From NCBI GenBank assembly GCA_028290805.1, contig JAQGJA010000036.1, positions 1-7,044 on the forward strand: a DNA stretch of 7,044 bases, given 5' to 3'. The notes below the pieces were generated by a model. The model saw only the letters and a program-made list of their open reading frames with translations. It searched no databases and was not told the DNA's origin. Source of the stretch: Alphaproteobacteria bacterium. GTDB taxonomy: Bacteria; Pseudomonadota; Alphaproteobacteria; Micavibrionales; SZUA-601. Below, one piece after another: positions 5,865 to 7,044 of the stretch. Within the stretch, counting starts at the first letter, position 1, and the number at the start of each line of letters is the position of its first letter. Made by a program: the position numbers and the translations under genes.

Positions 5865-7044
5865 ATGAATAACAATCATAATACCCAGCTTATGCAATTG
5901 TTTGGCGGCCAGAATGCCCCCCAGACTTTTGATGAGATCGCGATTTCGATCGCAAGCCCTGAGCAAATCCGCCAGTGGTCTTTCGGCGAGATTAAAAAAC
6001 CCGAAACGATCAATTACCGTACGTTCAAGCCCGAGCGCGACGGTCTTTTCTGTGCGCGTATTTTCGGACCCATCAAGGATTACGAATGCTTGTGCGGCAA
6101 ATACAAACGCATGAAGTATAAAGGCGTTATCTGCGAGAAATGCGGCGTCGAAGTTACGCTGACAAAAGTGCGCCGCGAACGCATGGGCCATATCGAACTG
6201 GCTTCGCCGGTCGTGCATATCTGGTTCACCAAATCTTTGCCATCACGTATCGGCCTGATGCTGGACATGATGCTCAAGGATCTTGAGAAAATCATGTATT
6301 TCGAAGCTTATATCGTCACCGAACCCGGCATGACGAACCTCACCATGGGCCAACTGCTGACCGAAGAAGAGCATATTAATGCCCTGGACGAATTCGGCGA
6401 AGATTCCTTCCGCGCCGGTATCGGCGCCGAAGCGATCAAAGAATTGCTGAGCCAGATCAATCTTGAAGAAGAAAACGTCAAGATCAAGGAAGATCTGAAG
6501 AACACCGGCTCGGAAACCAAGCGCAAAAAGCTGGTCAAGCGTTTGAAACTGGTCAAAGCATTTTTGGCTTCCAACACGCGTCCCGAATATATGGTTCTGG
6601 ATGTCGTGCCGGTCTTGCCGCCCGAATTGCGTCCGCTGGTTCCCTTGGATGGCGGCCGTTTCGCCACATCCGATCTGAACGATCTGTATCGCCGCGTCAT
6701 CAACCGGAACAACCGCCTGCGCCGCCTGATCGAAGTGCGCGCGCCCGATATCATCGTGCGCAACGAAAAACGAATGCTGCAGGAATCGGTCGATGCCCTG
6801 TTCGACAACACGCGCCGCGGCCGTGTCATCACCGGCACCAACAAGCGTCCATTGAAATCCCTTTCCGACATGCTCAAAGGGAAACAAGGCCGCTTCCGCC
6901 AGAACTTGCTGGGCAAACGCGTCGATTATTCCGGCCGTTCGGTTATCGTGGTCGGTCCGGAACTCAAACTGCACCAATGCGGTTTGCCGAAACTGATGGC
7001 GCTGGAACTGTTCAAGCCTTTCATTTTCAACAAGCTCGAATTGA
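5865..7044 (+). CDS. rpoC: DNA-directed RNA polymerase subunit beta' (N-terminal part)
   Basis: RpoC is the largest polymerase subunit and carries the catalytic magnesium site. The ATG at 5865 follows the rpoB stop by 20 nt, with GGGG at 5852-5855 as ribosome site. The frame stays open for 393 codons plus one base, so the gene is cut by the window end, not broken. Visible parts: FDEIAISIASPEQIRQWS near the start; KKPETINYRTFKPERDGLFC; the N-terminal zinc site Cys75, Cys77, Cys90, Cys93 (E. coli 70, 72, 85, 88); VVPVLPPELRPLVPLDGGRF in the lid region; NDLYRRVINRNNRLRRL; and the switch-2 segment GKQGRFRQNLLGKRVDYSGR at about 339-358. The NADFDGD catalytic motif would lie roughly 75-80 residues beyond the end. 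It is tightly linked, and presumably co-transcribed, with rpoB. Confidence 0.98.
   Translation, partial: MNNNHNTQLMQLFGGQNAPQTFDEIAISIASPEQIRQWSFGEIKKPETINYRTFKPERDGLFCARIFGPIKDYECLCGKYKRMKYKGVICEKCGVEVTLTKVRRERMGHIELASPVVHIWFTKSLPSRIGLMLDMMLKDLEKIMYFEAYIVTEPGMTNLTMGQLLTEEEHINALDEFGEDSFRAGIGAEAIKELLSQINLEEENVKIKEDLKNTGSETKRKKLVKRLKLVKAFLASNTRPEYMVLDVVPVLPPELRPLVPLDGGRFATSDLNDLYRRVINRNNRLRRLIEVRAPDIIVRNEKRMLQESVDALFDNTRRGRVITGTNKRPLKSLSDMLKGKQGRFRQNLLGKRVDYSGRSVIVVGPELKLHQCGLPKLMALELFKPFIFNKLEL

Noticed and set aside
7041..7044. TTGA at the window end as an rpoC stop
   Set aside because: In the rpoC frame the last codon is TTG followed by a lone A. The apparent TGA is out of frame, so rpoC simply continues beyond the window.
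1..7044. Mobile element, CRISPR array, tRNA or rRNA
   Set aside because: No spaced direct repeats, transposase-like frame, terminal inverted repeats, tRNA T-arm motif or rRNA-like segment was seen.

Overview
This window is a chromosomal core segment from an alphaproteobacterium of moderate GC content. It carries the ribosomal-stalk and RNA polymerase cluster in the conserved order rplJ (L10), rplL (L7/L12), rpoB (beta), rpoC (beta', cut by the window end), all on the + strand. The lineage call rests on the proteins. RpoB opens with a Phe-Thr-Gly-Arg-Lys-Arg-Val-Arg-Lys-type N-terminus, and RpoC matches remembered alphaproteobacterial sequences such as Caulobacter closely. Several residues depart from the commonest alphaproteobacterial forms, so a divergent lineage is plausible. 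I cannot name a genus.

Layout. Bases 1-142 hold no gene I can support, only small potential hairpins. Bases 143-274 hold a 43-codon ORF with a good ribosome binding site. A perfect 8-bp terminator-like hairpin follows 11 nt after its stop codon. It looks like an independent small gene, and I do not recognise its family. Bases 325-367 hold promoter-like hexamers, followed by a 5' leader of about 240-260 nt. Part of that leader (404-488) folds like an L10 autoregulatory leader, and three further hairpins lie between it and rplJ. rplJ starts at a TTG (615). After 43 nt comes rplL. A 138-nt gap follows, holding a perfect 14-bp stem without a U tract; this is the place where Escherichia coli has an attenuator and an RNase III site. 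rpoB (1400 codons) follows, and after 20 nt rpoC starts. The first 393 codons of rpoC are present.

How the genes work together. L10 anchors dimers of L7/L12 to the large ribosomal subunit, forming the stalk that recruits translational GTPases. RpoB and RpoC form the catalytic core of RNA polymerase. In the E. coli model, free L10-L12 complex binds the leader and represses its own translation, while the rplL-rpoB gap lowers or processes the polymerase message relative to the ribosomal one. The sequence here has the parts for both controls.

Nothing here is a mobile element, CRISPR array or defence system. The points most worth checking are the orphan small ORF with its own ribosome site and terminator, the L10 leader with competing pairing partners, an apparently shortened L10 C-terminal helix that would hold fewer L12 dimers, and the large stem before rpoB.
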